Shown: positions 16,159 to 24,217 of the stretch, piece by piece
How positions within the stretch are numbered: the stretch's first letter is position 1
Layout: the number at the start of each line of letters is the position of its first letter
The notes under the pieces: generated by a model
What the model was told of the DNA's origin: nothing
The model's input: the letters and a program-made list of their open reading frames with translations, nothing else
The model's database searches: none
Program-made: the position numbers and the translations under genes
Origin: an uncultured Clostridia bacterium
GTDB taxonomy: Bacteria; Bacillota; Clostridia; Oscillospirales; Oscillospiraceae
Assembly: GCA_932222125.1 (NCBI GenBank)
Contig: CAKNZJ010000060.1
Span: forward strand, 1-28,997
Direction of reading: 5' to 3'
Length of the DNA: 28,997 nucleotides

Positions 16159-16197
16159 CCGTTATTTTTGGGCATACTATCGCCAGAGGTGAAAAAA

Positions 16198-16626
16198 ATG
16201 CTGACTGAAACCCAGCTGCTCAATCATATCTATCAGACTGCTGAAATGGGCTGTGAAGGCATCCACTCCGTTTTGAAATACGCTGACGAGCCCAAGCTGG
16301 TGGATGCGCTCCACAGCCAGCTCTCTGAATATGAAACCCTTCAAAATTCCGCCGGCGCCATGCTCCAGGCCCGCGGAGAGCCGGCCAAAGGCATAGGCCC
16401 TGTGGCCAAGCTGTCCTCTGAGGCCATGAGCACCATGAAGGTTATGACCGACCACTCTGCCACCAATATTGCTGAGATGATGATCCAGGGGTCTACCATG
16501 GGCGTGACCAAAAGTCTGCGCACCATCCGGGACTGCGACTTGCAGGACAACAGCGTCCGGGACCTGGCCAACCGTCTGCTGAAAACCGAGCAGGATAACA
16601 TTGAGGAGATGAAACAATTTCTCTAA
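16198..16626 (+). CDS. Small helical protein, DUF2383/ferritin-like
   Basis: The protein has 142 residues and no membrane segment. It is almost entirely helical, with Met-rich amphipathic stretches (EAMSTMKVMTDHSATNIAEMMIQGSTMGVTKSLRT). This pattern and length resemble DUF2383-type four-helix bundles in clostridia, but the metal ligands of true ferritins are not obvious. ATG 16198 follows AGAGGTG at short distance; the longer frame from 16078 would cross the recD2 promoter. It is a single gene ending before a bidirectional terminator. Upstream, CATACTA at 16173-16179 resembles a sigma-F/G -10 box, so spore-stage expression is conceivable; the matching -35 is poor. Confidence 0.75.
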   Translation: MLTETQLLNHIYQTAEMGCEGIHSVLKYADEPKLVDALHSQLSEYETLQNSAGAMLQARGEPAKGIGPVAKLSSEAMSTMKVMTDHSATNIAEMMIQGSTMGVTKSLRTIRDCDLQDNSVRDLANRLLKTEQDNIEEMKQFL

Positions 16627-16750
16627 TCCCCCCATCCATGGCCAGCCGTAAAATGGAGCCGCTTCCTCCACCCACTCCATGGGGCAGACACCGCCACAGT
16701 TGCACCCGCCAGCCACATGAGTGGGCTGGTTTCCTGAAGCGCACAGGACA

Positions 16751-16797
16751 AAAAACACGTTCAACCACCCCACACAGGAGTGGCTGAACGTGTTTTT
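16751..16797. terminator. Bidirectional terminator between the helical protein gene and cysS
   Basis: AAAAACACGTTCA (16751-16763) pairs perfectly with TGAACGTGTTTTT (16785-16797), and CCAC/GTGG extends the stem with one interruption. T-runs follow on both strands, so it serves cysS on minus (17 bases past its stop) and the gene ending at 16626 on plus. The 120 bases in between contain no convincing gene. Confidence 0.8.
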
Positions 16798-16813
16798 CCA
16801 GGACAGCTTCCAA

Positions 16814-18295
16814 TTACACCCGCTTCCACACCGCCCCACCCGGTACATCAGTGATCTCAATGCCCCGAGCTTTCAGCTCATCCCGTATCCGGTCAGCCTC
16901 AGCGAAATTTTTTGCCTGTTTGGCAGCGCCACGCTGCATCACCAGTTTTCTGATTTCATCATCCGGCTCACCCTCGTGACGGACAAGATAGACATCCCCT
17001 GAAACGGCGGCCCCCATCGTCAAGCCAGATGGCTCCGGCTGTACCTCCACCATGTTTTCCCGGAGCTCTGCCGCCTTTTCCAGCAGGGACAGGGAGAGTA
17101 CGGAGTCAAAGCTTTCCAGAATAGCCAGCTTTGTGGCGGCGTTGGTCCTGGCCTTTAATACATCGTACAGGCAGGTAATTCCCTGCGCTGTGTTTAAGTC
17201 GTTACCCACCGCCTGGATGAATGTTTCCCGATACTGGGCCGCTACTTCCTCATCCAACAAGCCGGACTCCAGCGGAAGGGCAGCAATCCGTCTGATCAGC
17301 TTTTGATAGGCTCCGGCGGCGTTGTCCAGATTGTCCCAGCTAAACGCCAACCCCTTGCGGTAATGGCTCTGAAGGCAAAAAAAACGATAGGACAAAGGAT
17401 CATAGCCCTTTTCCTCCAATAGCGAGATGGTGAGAAACTCTCCCTTGGATTTGGACATCTTGCCTCCTACAGTGTTCAGGTGATGAACGTGGAACCAATG
17501 GTTGCACCAGGGATGGCCCAGATAGGCTTCAGACTGAGCAATCTCATTGGTGTGGTGGGGAAAGGCATTATCAATACCCCCGCAATGCAAGTCCAGATAC
17601 TCCCCGTTAAACTTCATCGAGATCGCCGAGCACTCGATGTGCCAACCGGGATATCCCACCCCCCATGGGGAATCCCACTTCAGAGCCTGATCCTCAAACT
17701 TAGATTTCGTGAACCAGAGAACAAAGTCGTTTTTGTTGCGCTTGTTCCCATCCTCTTCTACCCCCTCCCGGACGCCCACCGCCAGGTCCTGCTCATCATG
17801 GTCGTGGAACACATGGTAATGGTCTGTTTTAGAAGTGTCAAAATAAACATTGCCCCCCGCAAAATAGGCGTGGCCCTTATCCATCAGCGCCGAGACAAAG
17901 TGGATATACTCGTCAATGAGGCCGGTGGCCGGCTGTACCACGTCAGGTGTCTTAATATTCAGCTTGCGGCAGTCATTGAAAAATGCATCGGTATACCGCT
18001 GGGCAATCTCCATCACCGACATGTTTTCCCGCTTGGCTCCCTTGAGCATTTTGTCCTCTCCAGTATCTGCGTCAGAGGCCAGATGGCCCACGTCGGTGAT
18101 ATTCATCACCCGGTTCACGTCATAGCCCTCATACCGCAAGTACTTCTCCAGCACATCCTCCATGATATAGGAGCGCAGATTGCCAATGTGAGCGAAATGG
18201 TACACCGTGGGACCACAGGTGTACATCTCCACCCGCCCAGGCGTATGTGTTTGGAATAATTCCCGCTTGCGGGTGACGGAATTGTACAGATACAT
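16814..18295 (-). CDS. cysS: Cysteinyl-tRNA synthetase
   Basis: This class I synthetase charges tRNA-Cys. It has 493 residues. Landmarks are zinc ligand C27 in MYTCGPTVY, the HIGN signature at 36-39, CSAISMKF and LDLHCGGIDNAFPHHTNEIAQSE in the catalytic domain, KMSKS at 279-283, and a helical anticodon-binding tail. The ending RGIEITDVPGGAVWKRV is the usual C-terminus. ATG 18295 has AAGGAGGA upstream. It follows cysE by 57 bases on the same strand, so the cysteine T-box controls both, as in the classic Firmicutes cysE-cysS arrangement. Confidence 0.97.
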   Translation of the reverse strand: MYLYNSVTRKRELFQTHTPGRVEMYTCGPTVYHFAHIGNLRSYIMEDVLEKYLRYEGYDVNRVMNITDVGHLASDADTGEDKMLKGAKRENMSVMEIAQRYTDAFFNDCRKLNIKTPDVVQPATGLIDEYIHFVSALMDKGHAYFAGGNVYFDTSKTDHYHVFHDHDEQDLAVGVREGVEEDGNKRNKNDFVLWFTKSKFEDQALKWDSPWGVGYPGWHIECSAISMKFNGEYLDLHCGGIDNAFPHHTNEIAQSEAYLGHPWCNHWFHVHHLNTVGGKMSKSKGEFLTISLLEEKGYDPLSYRFFCLQSHYRKGLAFSWDNLDNAAGAYQKLIRRIAALPLESGLLDEEVAAQYRETFIQAVGNDLNTAQGITCLYDVLKARTNAATKLAILESFDSVLSLSLLEKAAELRENMVEVQPEPSGLTMGAAVSGDVYLVRHEGEPDDEIRKLVMQRGAAKQAKNFAEADRIRDELKARGIEITDVPGGAVWKRV

Positions 18296-18352
18296 GATCG
18301 TTCCTCCTTGACCTTCTCCATGTAAAGTCTGGTTGAGTTGAACTGTAGCAAT

Positions 18353-18994
18353 CTACTTCACGCTTACCTCATTCAATGCTTTTTCCAGCGCCTCTACCCG
18401 GGCGCTCAACGCTGTCAGACTCTCTAATGTGGGGCTTTTTACGCTGGTCTGATCTACCTCGCCGGCGTAGTTGACCCGTTGGCCGTGGACCCGGACAATC
18501 TGAGCCGGAGCGCCCACAGCGGTGGCTCCGGCGGGGATCTCATTGAGCACCACCGCATTGGCGGCAATCCGCGCCCCATCCCCCACTTTGAAAGGGCCCA
18601 GCACCTTGGCTCCCGTGGAGATCAGCACATTGTTTCCGATGGTGGGATGGCGCTTGCCCTGATCCTTGCCCGTGCCCCCCAGTGTGACTCCATGGTAGAT
18701 GAGGCAGTCATCCCCTACCTCCGCCGTCTCACCGATGACTACCCCCATACCATGGTCGATTACCAGCCTCCGGCCCAGCTTGGCTCCGGGGTGAATCTCA
18801 ATGCCCGTCCAGAACCTCCCCCACTGAGAGACCCAACGGGCGAGAAATCTCAGATGATGGGTATAGAGGAAATGGGCCATGCGGTGATATATGGTGGCAT
18901 GAACCCCGGGATACAGCAAGAAAATCTCCAGCCGGCTTCTGGCCGCCGGGTCTCGGGCCTGATACGCCCTCAGGGTTTCCCCCAATCGGGTCAT
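18353..18994 (-). CDS. cysE: Serine O-acetyltransferase
   Basis: It makes O-acetylserine from serine and acetyl-CoA, the first committed step to cysteine. The product has 213 residues: a helical N-terminal part (LEIFLLYPGVHATIYHRMAHFLY), then a left-handed beta helix of hexapeptide repeats containing IDHGMGVVIGETAEVGDD and YHGVTLGGTGKDQGKRHPTI, with the catalytic histidines. The C-terminal 40 residues form a helical tail. ATG 18994 has GAGGAGG 6 bases upstream and lies just after the T-box terminator; in-frame starts as far as 19183 fall inside the leader RNA. It is the first gene of the cysE-cysS operon. Confidence 0.95.
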   Translation of the reverse strand: MTRLGETLRAYQARDPAARSRLEIFLLYPGVHATIYHRMAHFLYTHHLRFLARWVSQWGRFWTGIEIHPGAKLGRRLVIDHGMGVVIGETAEVGDDCLIYHGVTLGGTGKDQGKRHPTIGNNVLISTGAKVLGPFKVGDGARIAANAVVLNEIPAGATAVGAPAQIVRVHGQRVNYAGEVDQTSVKSPTLESLTALSARVEALEKALNEVSVK

Positions 18995-19257
18995 AATATA
19001 CCTCCTCGTCATAAAAAGAAACGCCCTCACACCCCATTTGGGGTATGAGAGGCGAAAATCATTCGCGGTTCCACTCTCGTTTATCACTCCAGGCCGTAAC
19101 GTGGCCATACGAAGGGCTCCGTTCGTCCCTCTCGCTCCCGCTTGCACTTCATCCGCCCTTCTGCCAGAGCCGCTTTCAGCCAACGGCGGCCCCTCTCTGA
19201 CGCTTCCAAAACAGACTACTCCCCGCGTTCATCGCGATATTTGGTTGTGTTCGCTGT
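18995..19257 (-). ncRNA. T-box leader, cysteine-specific
   Basis: This leader senses uncharged tRNA-Cys and allows readthrough into cysE-cysS. On the minus strand the T-box motif AGAGTGGAACCGCG lies at 19064-19077. Its variable base is A, complementary to U73 of tRNA-Cys. The specifier context GAA-G-TGC-A gives codon UGC at 19144-19146. AGTA of the stem I S-turn is in GGGGAGTAGTC near 19220. The terminator is CGCC...GGCG at 19022-19054, with a 14-bp stem followed by TTTCTTTTT. Promoter, specifier, T-box base and downstream genes all agree on cysteine. Confidence 0.93.
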
Positions 19258-19263
19258 TCCAGT

Positions 19264-19292
19264 ATATTACCATGGGTCCTAATTTGTGTCAA
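19264..19292 (-). promoter_or_regulatory. Promoter of the cysE-cysS T-box transcript
   Basis: On the minus strand TTGACA (19287-19292) and TAATAT (19264-19269) are 17 bases apart, giving a leader of about 263 bases. Confidence 0.8.
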
Positions 19293-19349
19293 GAAAGAAT
19301 TGGTCCCCCTCCTCTCGAATAGACAAATGTAAAATTTTTTAATCTTTCC

Positions 19350-19409
19350 TTGACAACCTCCCTTGAACTATGGTATTCTACATTCACATGGTTAGTATTA
19401 GCTAACCAT
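19350..19409 (+). promoter_or_regulatory. Extended -10 promoter with overlapping palindromic operator
   Basis: TTGACA (19350-19355) and TATTCT (19374-19379) are 18 bases apart, with TG at 19371-19372. Just past the transcription start lies the perfect inverted repeat ATGGTTAG-TATTAG-CTAACCAT (19388-19409), placed where a repressor would block initiation. The TTAG/CTAA half-sites recall MarR- and DtxR-family operators; the regulator is not in the window. Confidence 0.65.
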
Positions 19410-19472
19410 CTCCTCCATGTTTCGAACCAGCCAGCCGCCCGCGCCCATAGGACGCGGGCGGCTGGCTTTTTT
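19386..19472 (+). ncRNA. Short terminated transcript of unknown role (sRNA or attenuator)
   Basis: A transcript from the promoter at 19350 would meet a very stable terminator after about 60 bases: a 15-bp GC stem (19429-19443 with 19453-19467), a 9-base loop and six T. There is no credible ribosome site or gene between promoter and terminator. The ABC exporter begins 260 bases further on. It could be an attenuator for that operon, a separate small RNA, or the remains of a deleted gene. From 19473 to 19732 I see only A/T-rich possible promoter sequence around 19580-19617 (TATACT at 19596-19601, weak -35) and the exporter ribosome site. Confidence 0.5.
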
Positions 19473-19732
19473 CCCTTCACCAACAGCTCAGGATTTCCTT
19501 CCTTTTGCTCTGTCATGCGCCTATAGGCGGAAAAATCTTTATTTCCTCCCTTTTTTTTGTATGAAATGACGCTTCCCTATTTATATTTAGATGTATATAC
19601 TTAAACAATATCATAGTTTTGGGTGGAAATTCTGTCTTTGCCGCCTCTTTGGCCCGCTTATTACACTGCCAGAGGCCAGCGCATCTCACCCCGTCTAGCT
19701 TCCATCCCATCACGGAGGAGAAAGGAAAGCAT

Positions 19733-21478
19733 ATGTTCAAACAACTCACCAAGTCCATACGGGAATACACCGGCCTCACCGTCATCACCCCCATCCTGGT
19801 GGCCTTTGAGGTGGTCTTTGAATGTGTTATCCCATTTGTCATCGCCAAACTTATTGAACAAATCGAGGCAGGCTGTGAAATAAACGTCATCCTGCGCTAT
19901 GGCGGGGCCCTCATCTTGCTGGCTGGATTGGCGCTGCTACTTGGCTGGGCGGCCGGCACCACCTGTGCCACCGCCTCCACCGGCTTTGCCCGAAACCTGC
20001 GCCAGGATATGTTCTACGCCATTCAGAATTTTTCCTTTGCCAACATTGACAAGTTCTCCACATCCTCCCTGGTGACCCGGCTGACCACTGACGTGACCAA
20101 TGTGCAGCAGGCCTTTATGATGATCATCCGGGCGGCCATTCGCTGTCCTCTCATGCTGGTGTTTTCCTTTTTTATGGCCTTTTACATGGGTGGTTCCATG
20201 GCGTTTATCTTCTTGGTCACCATCCCGGTCCTCTCCATTGGACTGGCCCTGATTATCTGGAGAGCCATGCCCTTGTTCCGCCGGGTATTCCGCAAATATG
20301 ACAGGCTCAACGAATCCATCCAGGAAAATGTGCAGGCCATGCGGGTGGTCAAGTCCTTCGTGCGAGAGGAGGAGGAAAAAAAGAAGTTTCGCGTTGCCGC
20401 TGAGGATGTGTGCGCCGACTTCACCCGTGCGGAAAAGCTGCTGGCCCTCAACAGTCCGCTGATGCAGCTATGCATCTACGGCGGCATCCTGCTCATCTTC
20501 AGCATCGGATCCTACACTATCGTCAGCACCGGGGGGCAAGCCCTCAACGTGGGCAAGCTATCCTCCCTGATGGCTTACAGCTTCCAAATCCTCATGAGTC
20601 TGATGATGCTGTCCATGGTGCTGGTGATGATTGCCATGTCCTTTGAGTCGGGCAACCGCATCGCCGAAGTGCTGTCCGAACGCTCTACCATCATCAGTCC
20701 AGCCCAGCCTGTTACCCAGGTGAAAGACGGCTCCATTGATTTTGACGGCGTCAGCTTCCGCTACTCCCAACACGCTGATCGCATGGCCTTGGCCAATATC
20801 GACCTGCACATTCGCTCCGGGGAGACCATTGGCATTCTCGGCGGAACCGGCTCCTCCAAGTCCTCCCTGATCCAGCTCATCTCCCGCCTATACGACGTCA
20901 CTGAGGGCACCGTCAAGGTGGGTGGCATAGACGTGCGGGACTATGACCTAGAGGCGCTGCGGAACGCTGTGGCCGTGGTATTGCAAAAAAACGTCCTCTT
21001 TTCCGGCACCATCAAGGAAAACCTCCGCTGGGGCGACCTGAACGCCAGCGATGAAGAGCTGGTCACCGCCTGTAAGCTAGCCCAGGCAGACGGCTTCATC
21101 TGCCAGTTTCCCGATGGATACGACACCTATATCGAGCAGGGCGGCACCAACGTGTCCGGCGGCCAAAAGCAGCGGCTGTGCATCGCCCGGGCGCTGCTGA
21201 AAAAACCTCGCGTGCTCATTTTAGACGATTCCACCAGCGCGGTGGATACCAAGACTGACGCGCTGATCCGCAAAGCCTTCCGGGAGTTCTTGCCGGAGAC
21301 CACTAAAATCATTGTGGCCCAGCGGGTGGCCTCGGTGGAGGATGCTGACCGTATCCTCATTATGGATGGCGGCACCATTGTGGCCATCGGCAATCACCAG
21401 GAGCTTTTGGCTTCCAGTCCCATCTATCAAGAGATCTATCATTCCCAGAACAAGGCAGGTGAGCCAGATGAAACCTAA
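19733..21478 (+). CDS. ABC exporter half-transporter, degenerate-site subunit
   Basis: The product has 581 residues: six membrane segments in the first 310 residues, then a nucleotide-binding domain. Walker A GGTGSSKSS contains K376. The signature is VSGGQKQR. Walker B ends LILDDSTSAVD, with D499 where the catalytic glutamate should be, and the switch histidine is Q530 (VAQRVAS). These changes define the weak-site half of heterodimeric exporters such as BmrC or TM287. Its partner follows with an 11-base overlap. ATG 19733 follows GGAGGAGAAAGGAAAG; the frame is open from 19619 but earlier starts lack a ribosome site. Substrate is unknown; drugs or lipids are usual. Confidence 0.93.
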   Translation: MFKQLTKSIREYTGLTVITPILVAFEVVFECVIPFVIAKLIEQIEAGCEINVILRYGGALILLAGLALLLGWAAGTTCATASTGFARNLRQDMFYAIQNFSFANIDKFSTSSLVTRLTTDVTNVQQAFMMIIRAAIRCPLMLVFSFFMAFYMGGSMAFIFLVTIPVLSIGLALIIWRAMPLFRRVFRKYDRLNESIQENVQAMRVVKSFVREEEEKKKFRVAAEDVCADFTRAEKLLALNSPLMQLCIYGGILLIFSIGSYTIVSTGGQALNVGKLSSLMAYSFQILMSLMMLSMVLVMIAMSFESGNRIAEVLSERSTIISPAQPVTQVKDGSIDFDGVSFRYSQHADRMALANIDLHIRSGETIGILGGTGSSKSSLIQLISRLYDVTEGTVKVGGIDVRDYDLEALRNAVAVVLQKNVLFSGTIKENLRWGDLNASDEELVTACKLAQADGFICQFPDGYDTYIEQGGTNVSGGQKQRLCIARALLKKPRVLILDDSTSAVDTKTDALIRKAFREFLPETTKIIVAQRVASVEDADRILIMDGGTIVAIGNHQELLASSPIYQEIYHSQNKAGEPDET

Positions 21479-23354
21479 TCGCAAAGGAACGCTTGGCCGG
21501 CTGGTTCGCACGATGCTGGAATTCTACCCGCTGATGCTGCCGGTGACCCTGGCCTGTATCCTGTTCAGCTCCATCATTAGCTCCATCCCCGCCGTCTTTT
21601 TGCAGCAGATCATCGCTGTCATTGAGGACAGCTATATGGCCAAGGATTGGAATGCTGTCTCCGGCGAAATTCTTCGCCTGGTGCTCACCTTGGCCGCCTT
21701 GTACTCGGCCGGTCTGGTCAGCGCGTTTGTCTGGACCCGGCTGATGGCTATCATCACCCAGGGGACGCTGAAAAAGCTGCGCTGCAAGATGTTTAACGGA
21801 ATGCAAAATCTACCCATCCGTTTTTTTGACACCAACGGCCACGGCGACATCATGAGCTACTATACCAACGACATTGACACACTGCGCCAACTGATCTCCC
21901 AGAGCATGCCCCAGCTCATCAGTTCCTCAGTGATGGTGCTCACCGTCCTGTTTGTGATGCTGTGGTACAGTGTGTGGCTGGCCCTGGTGGCAGTACTGGG
22001 TGTGGCGGTTATGGTCTTTATCACCCGAAAGGTTGGCGGGGGCTCCGCCAAGTATTTCCGCCGCCAACAGCAGGCAGTGGCCAAGGTAGAGGGTTTTGTA
22101 GAGGAGTTGATGGAGGGGCAGAAGGTGGTGAAGGTCTTTTGCCACGAGGAGGAGTCCAAAAAGGATTTTGACCGAATCAACAACGAGCTGTTCTTTGACT
22201 CCAAGAAAGCCAATACCTATGCCAACACCCTGATGCCCATTTTGAACAACATGGGCAATGTGCTCTATGCTGTGGTAGCTATCGTGGGCGGCCTGCTCCT
22301 GATCTCCGGTGCGCCCAATCTGGCCATATCCGGCCTGGCCATCGGCATCGATATTGTGGTCCCATTTTTGAACATGACCCGGCAGTTCTGCGGCAACATC
22401 AGTCAGGTATCCATGCAGCTCAATCCTATGATCATGGGTATGGCAGGCGCCCAGCGCATTTTTGATCTGATGGATCAGGCCCCTGAGGAGGATGAGGGAA
22501 CCGTCACTTTGGTAAATGTAAAGGAGCAGCGGGACGGCTCTCTGATGGAATGCCCGGAACGCACCAATGTCTGGGCCTGGAAGGTGCCCCAGTCTGATGG
22601 TTCCTTTCACTACACCCGGCTCACCGGTGATGTGCGCTTTGAACATGTGGACTTCGGCTATGCCCCCAATAAAACCGTTCTCCATAACATCTCCCTTTTT
22701 GCCGAACCTGGCCAGAAGGTGGCCTTTGTGGGTGCTACTGGCGCAGGCAAGACCACCATTACCAACCTGATTAACCGCTTCTACGATATCTCTAGCGGAA
22801 AAATTCTCTATGACGGTATCAATGTGATGGACATCCAAAAGGCGGATCTGCGCCGCTCCCTTGGCATTGTCCTTCAAGACACCAGTCTGTTCACTGGCAC
22901 CGTCATGGAAAATATTCGGTACGGCAACTTAGATGCCTGCGATGAGGAATGCATCGCTGCCGCTGAGCTAGCCGGTGCTCACGATTTTATCACCCGCCTC
23001 CCCGATGGCTACAACACCATGCTTACCAGCAACGGTGCCAACCTGTCCCAGGGGCAGCGGCAGCTGCTGGCCATTGCCCGGGCCGCGGTGGCTGATCCAC
23101 CGGTGATGATTCTGGACGAGGCCACCTCCTCCATTGACACACGCACCGAGGCCATTGTCCAACAGGGTATGGACGCATTGATGACCGGACGGACGGTGTT
23201 CGTAATTGCCCACCGGTTGTCCACCGTTCAAAACTCCGACGTCATTATGGTGCTGGAACACGGCCATATTATTGAGCGGGGCAACCATGAGCAGCTTATC
23301 GCCGAGCAGGGCAAGTACTATCAACTCTATACCGGCGCCTTCGAGCTGGAGTAA
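21468..23354 (+). CDS. ABC exporter half-transporter, catalytic subunit
   Basis: The product has 628 residues, with about six membrane segments before residue 320 and an ATPase domain after a longer linker (about 340-395). Walker A GATGAGKTT has K428, Walker B MILDEATSSID has the catalytic E551, and H582 is the switch histidine. Its signature is changed to LSQGQ, which complements the partner: the intact site is built from this Walker A/B and the partner's VSGGQ. ATG 21468 overlaps the end of the preceding gene by 11 bases, indicating coupled translation and equal amounts. The pair ends at the hairpin at 23372. Confidence 0.93.
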   Translation: MKPNRKGTLGRLVRTMLEFYPLMLPVTLACILFSSIISSIPAVFLQQIIAVIEDSYMAKDWNAVSGEILRLVLTLAALYSAGLVSAFVWTRLMAIITQGTLKKLRCKMFNGMQNLPIRFFDTNGHGDIMSYYTNDIDTLRQLISQSMPQLISSSVMVLTVLFVMLWYSVWLALVAVLGVAVMVFITRKVGGGSAKYFRRQQQAVAKVEGFVEELMEGQKVVKVFCHEEESKKDFDRINNELFFDSKKANTYANTLMPILNNMGNVLYAVVAIVGGLLLISGAPNLAISGLAIGIDIVVPFLNMTRQFCGNISQVSMQLNPMIMGMAGAQRIFDLMDQAPEEDEGTVTLVNVKEQRDGSLMECPERTNVWAWKVPQSDGSFHYTRLTGDVRFEHVDFGYAPNKTVLHNISLFAEPGQKVAFVGATGAGKTTITNLINRFYDISSGKILYDGINVMDIQKADLRRSLGIVLQDTSLFTGTVMENIRYGNLDACDEECIAAAELAGAHDFITRLPDGYNTMLTSNGANLSQGQRQLLAIARAAVADPPVMILDEATSSIDTRTEAIVQQGMDALMTGRTVFVIAHRLSTVQNSDVIMVLEHGHIIERGNHEQLIAEQGKYYQLYTGAFELE

Positions 23355-23365
23355 TCTACTCAATA

Positions 23366-23405
23366 TAAAAAAGAGCCGCTGCGGAACAAGTTCCGCAGCG
23401 GCTCT
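23366..23405. terminator. Terminator between the two convergent ABC operons
   Basis: AGAGCCGCTGCGGAAC (23372-23387) pairs with GTTCCGCAGCGGCTCT (23390-23405). The minus strand continues with TTTTTTA, the plus strand with a weaker AAATTTCTTT. It therefore ends trpZ (minus) and probably also the exporter (plus). Confidence 0.85.
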
Positions 23406-23415
23406 CTAAATTTCT

Positions 23416-24216
23416 TTATTCCGACAGTAAGATTCTGTCGTTGTCTAAGTCCCGGCCAGTGCCCGCCTTAAAGCTATTTAGAAGGTCATTCACTGTCAGA
23501 CCTGCTCGCTCCTGCCCTGCCACATCCAGCACAATCTTCCCATCGGCCATCATCAACGTGCGATTCCCCACCATTAATGCCTGGTTCATATTGTGGGTCA
23601 CCATAAGACAGGTGATTTTATATTGGGCCACAATATCCTGTGTCAGCTTCAGTACCTTCGCCGCGGTCACCGGATCCAATGCAGCGGTGTGCTCATCCAG
23701 CAACAGCAGCTTTGGTGTCACCAAAGTGGCCATCAGTAGGGTGAGGGCCTGTCGCTGTCCCCCCGACAACAGCCCCACTGGGTGCCCCATCCGATCCTCC
23801 AGCCCCATGTCCAGTAGTTTGAGCCGTTGGGCAAAGAATTCCTTATCCCTTTTGTTGATTCGGCTAAAGGGCGCTTTCTTATTTGCCGAGCGCAAAAAGG
23901 CCAGAGCCAGGTTCTCCTCGATGGTCATATTGGGGGCCGTCCCCTTCAGCGGGTCCTGAAATAGCCGGCCAATGACCTGGCTGCGCTTATGCTCCGGTTG
24001 AAATGTGATGTCCTGTCCATCCAGGACTATGGAGCCTGTATCTACATAGAAACTGCCGGCAACGGCGTTGAGCATTGTGGATTTTCCTGCGCCGTTGGAT
24101 CCGATCACGGTGGCAAAGTCCTCCGGCTTCAGGTGAAGGGACAACTTGGACAGTGCCGCCCTTTGATTGACGGTTCCGGGGTTAAAGGTCTTAGAGATAT
24201 GGTTTAGATAAAGCAT
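23416..24216 (-). CDS. trpZ: ABC transporter ATP-binding protein, tryptophan uptake (TrpZ-like)
   Basis: This cytoplasmic ATPase powers the permease encoded upstream. The product has 266 residues. It shows Walker A GSNGAGKST (about residues 39-47), signature LLSGGQRQALTL, Walker B LLLLDEHTAALD and switch His in MVTHNMNQAL. The arrangement with a BMP/PF04392-type binding protein and a single permease is the one named TrpXYZ, and the operon's tryptophan T-box supports that substrate. ATG 24216 lies just after the permease stop, with AAGGAG 10 bases upstream inside the permease gene, so translation is coupled. Confidence 0.88.
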   Translation of the reverse strand: MLYLNHISKTFNPGTVNQRAALSKLSLHLKPEDFATVIGSNGAGKSTMLNAVAGSFYVDTGSIVLDGQDITFQPEHKRSQVIGRLFQDPLKGTAPNMTIEENLALAFLRSANKKAPFSRINKRDKEFFAQRLKLLDMGLEDRMGHPVGLLSGGQRQALTLLMATLVTPKLLLLDEHTAALDPVTAAKVLKLTQDIVAQYKITCLMVTHNMNQALMVGNRTLMMADGKIVLDVAGQERAGLTVNDLLNSFKAGTGRDLDNDRILLSE

Positions 24217-24217
24217 C

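Noticed and set aside
17480..18259. 259-residue plus-strand frame
   Set aside because: It is antisense to cysS, whose motifs are complete.
21927..22877. 316-residue minus-strand frame
   Set aside because: It is a His-rich shadow of the second ABC exporter gene.
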